64,000 nucleotides of DNA from Undibacterium sp. GTDB lineage: Bacteria; Pseudomonadota; Gammaproteobacteria; Burkholderiales; Burkholderiaceae_D. The notes beneath the pieces were generated by a model that saw nothing but the letters and a program-made list of their open reading frames with translations, had not been told where the DNA came from and ran no database searches. The stretch is from contig JAUSNO010000005.1 of NCBI GenBank assembly GCA_030645915.1, positions 118,535 through 182,534 on the forward strand. Direction: 5' to 3'. This document shows, one piece after another, positions 61,622 through 64,000 of this stretch; the stretch's first letter is position 1, and each line of letters begins with the position of its first letter. The position numbers and the translations under genes were made by a program.

Positions 61622-64000
61622 TCAAGCGATGTCATGCGGTTCGTCCGCATATTCCAGAGCCAAATCCAGCGCATCCATAAATTCGGCAACATTAATTGGT
61701 TTAGTCAGATAACGTAAAAATCCCGCTTCCATGCCTTTTTCAATATCACGGGGCATGGCGTTGGCCGACAAGGCCAATACCGGGATATGGGTAGTCGTTG
61801 GGTCTTTGCGCAATACTTTCAAGGCGGCAAAACCACTGATGCCGGGTAAATTGATATCCATTAAAATCACGTCTGGCAGATAGGCGCGTGCCATTTGTAT
61901 ACCCACATGCCCATCGATCGCCGATAACAACACCAGATCACTGCGGCGCGCGATCAGTTGCTGCACCAGGGCCATGTTGGCGGGGTTATCCTCAACATAC
62001 AACACAGAGCGCTTGTTTTTCAATGCTAGTTGCCCAGCGGACGCCGAAGCATCCAAAACATCTTCATGTTTTTTGTCCAGATTTAACACCGGCACGCTAG
62101 ACGCGGCCAACTCAACCCAAAACACACTGCCGACGCCGACGCTACTTTCTACACCGATAGAGCCATCCATCAATTCGATCAATTGCTTGGTCACGACCAA
62201 ACCTATCCCCGTGCCTTCCTTGGAACTGCTCTCTTGACCCAGGCGATTAAATGGCTGGAATAACTGTGCCAGCTGGCCAGGCGAAAGACCATTGCCGGTA
62301 TCGGTCACACTGACGCGTACGCGATGCTCGCCACTCTTGACACATTCGACAGTGACCTTGCCACCGTCGCGGTTGTATTTAATTGCATTGGACAACAAGT
62401 TGATCATCACTTGCTTGACTCTGGTGCGATCAGCGTGCACATAAAACAACGTATCGAGAGTAGGAAAGCGCATTTGTATGCCGAGCTTTTGCGCTTGCGG
62501 AGCGATCATGGCCTCGCAATCTTGCAGTACCTCGGTAAATGACATCGGCTCTTGCGACAAGGTGACCTTGCCTGATTCAATCATCGCCAGATCAAGGATC
62601 TCGTTAATCAAGCGCAACAAGTACCAGCCCGCCTGCAAAATCTGATCGATCGACATTTGTTGCGACGGCGTAGGCGGCGGCACATCGGACGCCATAAGTT
62701 GGGCAAAGCCCAGCACCGCATTCAATGGGGTACGTAATTCATGGCTCATGCTGGACAAGAATTCAGATTTCGCCAGATTGGCTTTATCCGCTTGCTCCAT
62801 CGCCTTGATCAGCTCGATATTATTTTTTTCCATCAAACGTTCAAATTCTTTGCGATGCGTGATGTCACGCGCCGACGCAAACACACCGACCAGCTTGTCA
62901 TTGCTGTCATGAAAAGTGGTGGCGTTATACGAGACGATGGTTAGTTTATCGTCCTTGGCTTTCACCGTTAATTCGTAATTAGCAATTTTTCCTTCACGCA
63001 GCACCCGTTTGATCGCGGCGTCAGCGCGCGTTGGGTCGGTAAAATAAATTTTTGACGGCGCGCCGATCAGCTCCTCACGAGAACATCCGGTCAGCGTTTC
63101 CATTTCATGATTCACGTCGCTGATGATGCCTAGCGGATCGGTGGTCATCATGGCGTCAGTATTCGATTCAATTAATGAGCGCGTGTAAAACTGCAAGTCA
63201 CGCAAGCGCTGATCGATGATTTCTCGTTCTGCTTCTACCTGTTTGCGCGCGGTGTTATCGGTGCCTATCAGTAAATAACCAATAATATTGTCCTGCGCAT
63301 CACGCAAGGCCGTCACCGACACCACTGCCGGGAAGCGGCTGCCATCTTTGCGAATATACGATAACTCGTAAATATCTTCGATACCGCGTGAGGCCTTAAA
63401 TACCAGCGCCTCAAAACCTGGCGTAATCGGCGTATCGAGTTCAAGACTTAATGCGGCGGCGCGGGCGATGACTTCCTGCGGATCGGAAATGTCGGCAGGC
63501 GTAATCTTGTTCATCACCTCGGCTGCCGTATAACCGAGCATGCGTTCGGCGCCGACGTTGAAAATCTGGATCACGCCGTTGGCGTCGGTGGCGATGCTGG
63601 AGAAGTTGGCGCTGTTGAAAATGGCGCTTTGCAGGGCGCCGGCCTTGAGCAGCGCCTCTTCCGCAAGCTTGCGCGCAGTGTTGTCGGTGCCGATGAGCAG
63701 GTAGCCGATGATGGTGTTCTGCGCATCGCGCAGGGCGGTGACCGAGACCACGGCGGGGAAGCGGCTGCCGTCCTTGCGGATATAGGTCAGTTCATAGATG
63801 TCCTCGAGGCCGCGGGAGGCCTTGAACACCAGGGCTTCGAAGCCCGGCGTGATAGGGGTGCCGAGTTCGATGCTGAGCGCTGCGGCGCGCGCGATGACTT
63901 CCTGCGGATCGGAAATGTCGGCCGGGGTGATCTTGTTCATCACCTCGGCCGCCGTGTAGCCCAGCATGCGCTCGGCGCCGACGTTGAAAATCTGGATCAC
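61622..64000 (-). CDS. PAS-rich hybrid sensor histidine kinase, N-terminus missing
   Basis: At least 792 residues; the 5' end is cut by the window. In order: two nearly identical PAS domains with a 142-residue period (IQIFNVGAERMLGYTAAEV...), a third divergent PAS (YTRSLIESNTDAMMTTDPLG), HisKA with SEFLSSMSHELRTPLNAVLGF, HATPase with INLLSNAIKYNRDGGK, DTGNGL and GTGIGLV, and a C-terminal receiver with LPDVILMDINLPGISG and YLTKPIN. The repeat pattern indicates more PAS copies upstream. Membrane segments are not seen in this part. The REC-PAS protein lies downstream. Confidence 0.93.
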   Translation of the reverse strand: MIQIFNVGAERMLGYTAAEVMNKITPADISDPQEVIARAAALSIELGTPITPGFEALVFKASRGLEDIYELTYIRKDGSRFPAVVSVTALRDAQNTIIGYLLIGTDNTARKLAEEALLKAGALQSAIFNSANFSSIATDANGVIQIFNVGAERMLGYTAAEVMNKITPADISDPQEVIARAAALSLELDTPITPGFEALVFKASRGIEDIYELSYIRKDGSRFPAVVSVTALRDAQDNIIGYLLIGTDNTARKQVEAEREIIDQRLRDLQFYTRSLIESNTDAMMTTDPLGIISDVNHEMETLTGCSREELIGAPSKIYFTDPTRADAAIKRVLREGKIANYELTVKAKDDKLTIVSYNATTFHDSNDKLVGVFASARDITHRKEFERLMEKNNIELIKAMEQADKANLAKSEFLSSMSHELRTPLNAVLGFAQLMASDVPPPTPSQQMSIDQILQAGWYLLRLINEILDLAMIESGKVTLSQEPMSFTEVLQDCEAMIAPQAQKLGIQMRFPTLDTLFYVHADRTRVKQVMINLLSNAIKYNRDGGKVTVECVKSGEHRVRVSVTDTGNGLSPGQLAQLFQPFNRLGQESSSKEGTGIGLVVTKQLIELMDGSIGVESSVGVGSVFWVELAASSVPVLNLDKKHEDVLDASASAGQLALKNKRSVLYVEDNPANMALVQQLIARRSDLVLLSAIDGHVGIQMARAYLPDVILMDINLPGISGFAALKVLRKDPTTTHIPVLALSANAMPRDIEKGMEAGFLRYLTKPINVAEFMDALDLALEYADEPHDIA

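Overview
The window looks like chromosomal DNA of a betaproteobacterium of the Burkholderiales, most likely Oxalobacteraceae (Undibacterium/Herminiimonas-like). This is an inference from the combination of small stress genes (CsbD, BON, PRC-barrel, DUF3309, DUF883), DUF4398/OmpA lipoproteins, a cyclic glucan synthase, paired GGDEF-EAL proteins and a KaiC-like ATPase; no rRNA or tRNA is present to confirm it. The DNA is of moderate GC and gene-dense, with no prophage, IS transposase or CRISPR array.

Layout. 1-2.4 kb: molybdenum cofactor genes (end of moaA, mobA, moeA). 2.4-8 kb: orphan periplasmic binding protein, hypothetical protein, OmpA porin, YihY and AI-2E type membrane proteins. 8-14.7 kb: a stress/envelope island of very small genes (BON, Cys-repeat proteins, glycine-zipper lipoprotein, CsbD types, Lmo0937 and DUF3309 mini-membrane proteins, PRC-barrel) with a Crp/Fnr-type regulator. 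14.9-18.5 kb: a four-gene MCE/Mla-type lipid transport operon (STAS-permease, ATPase, MCE protein, lipoprotein), then AsmA. 21-24 kb: a lipoprotein with four Ig-like domains and a DUF3494 ice-binding domain, and a second OmpA. 24.4-31.3 kb: galU, alpha/beta hydrolase, glycine-zipper stress protein, DUF3309 coupled to a sorbosone-dehydrogenase-like gene, collagen-like lipoprotein, patatin. 31.5-35.6 kb: FNR-like regulator, cardiolipin-synthase-like lipoprotein, exported hypothetical, double-BON lipoprotein. 35.9-40.5 kb: REC-PAS-GGDEF-EAL protein, DUF883, ferritin-like protein, two DUF4398 lipoproteins. 40.8-49.7 kb: a giant cyclic beta-1,2-glucan synthase. 50.2-50.9 kb: HigB/HigA-type toxin-antitoxin pair. 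51-64 kb: signalling (chemoreceptor, REC, GGDEF-EAL, KaiC-like ATPase with a translationally coupled partner, REC-PAS protein, PAS-rich hybrid histidine kinase cut by the window end), plus a flavin oxidoreductase and a glycine-zipper protein.

Three non-coding layers run across the whole window. (1) Seven copies of a 60-101 nt palindromic element, nearly all at gene 3' ends, with mosaic arms. (2) Three copies of a ~205 nt MITE-like element with terminal inverted repeats and no ORF of its own. (3) About fifteen copies of a 16 bp palindrome, consensus TGTRCGNTARCGNACA, upstream of envelope and stress genes. I propose that the third layer is the operator of a Crp/Fnr-family regulon tying the stress island, OmpA, AsmA, BON, DUF4398 and glucan synthase genes together.
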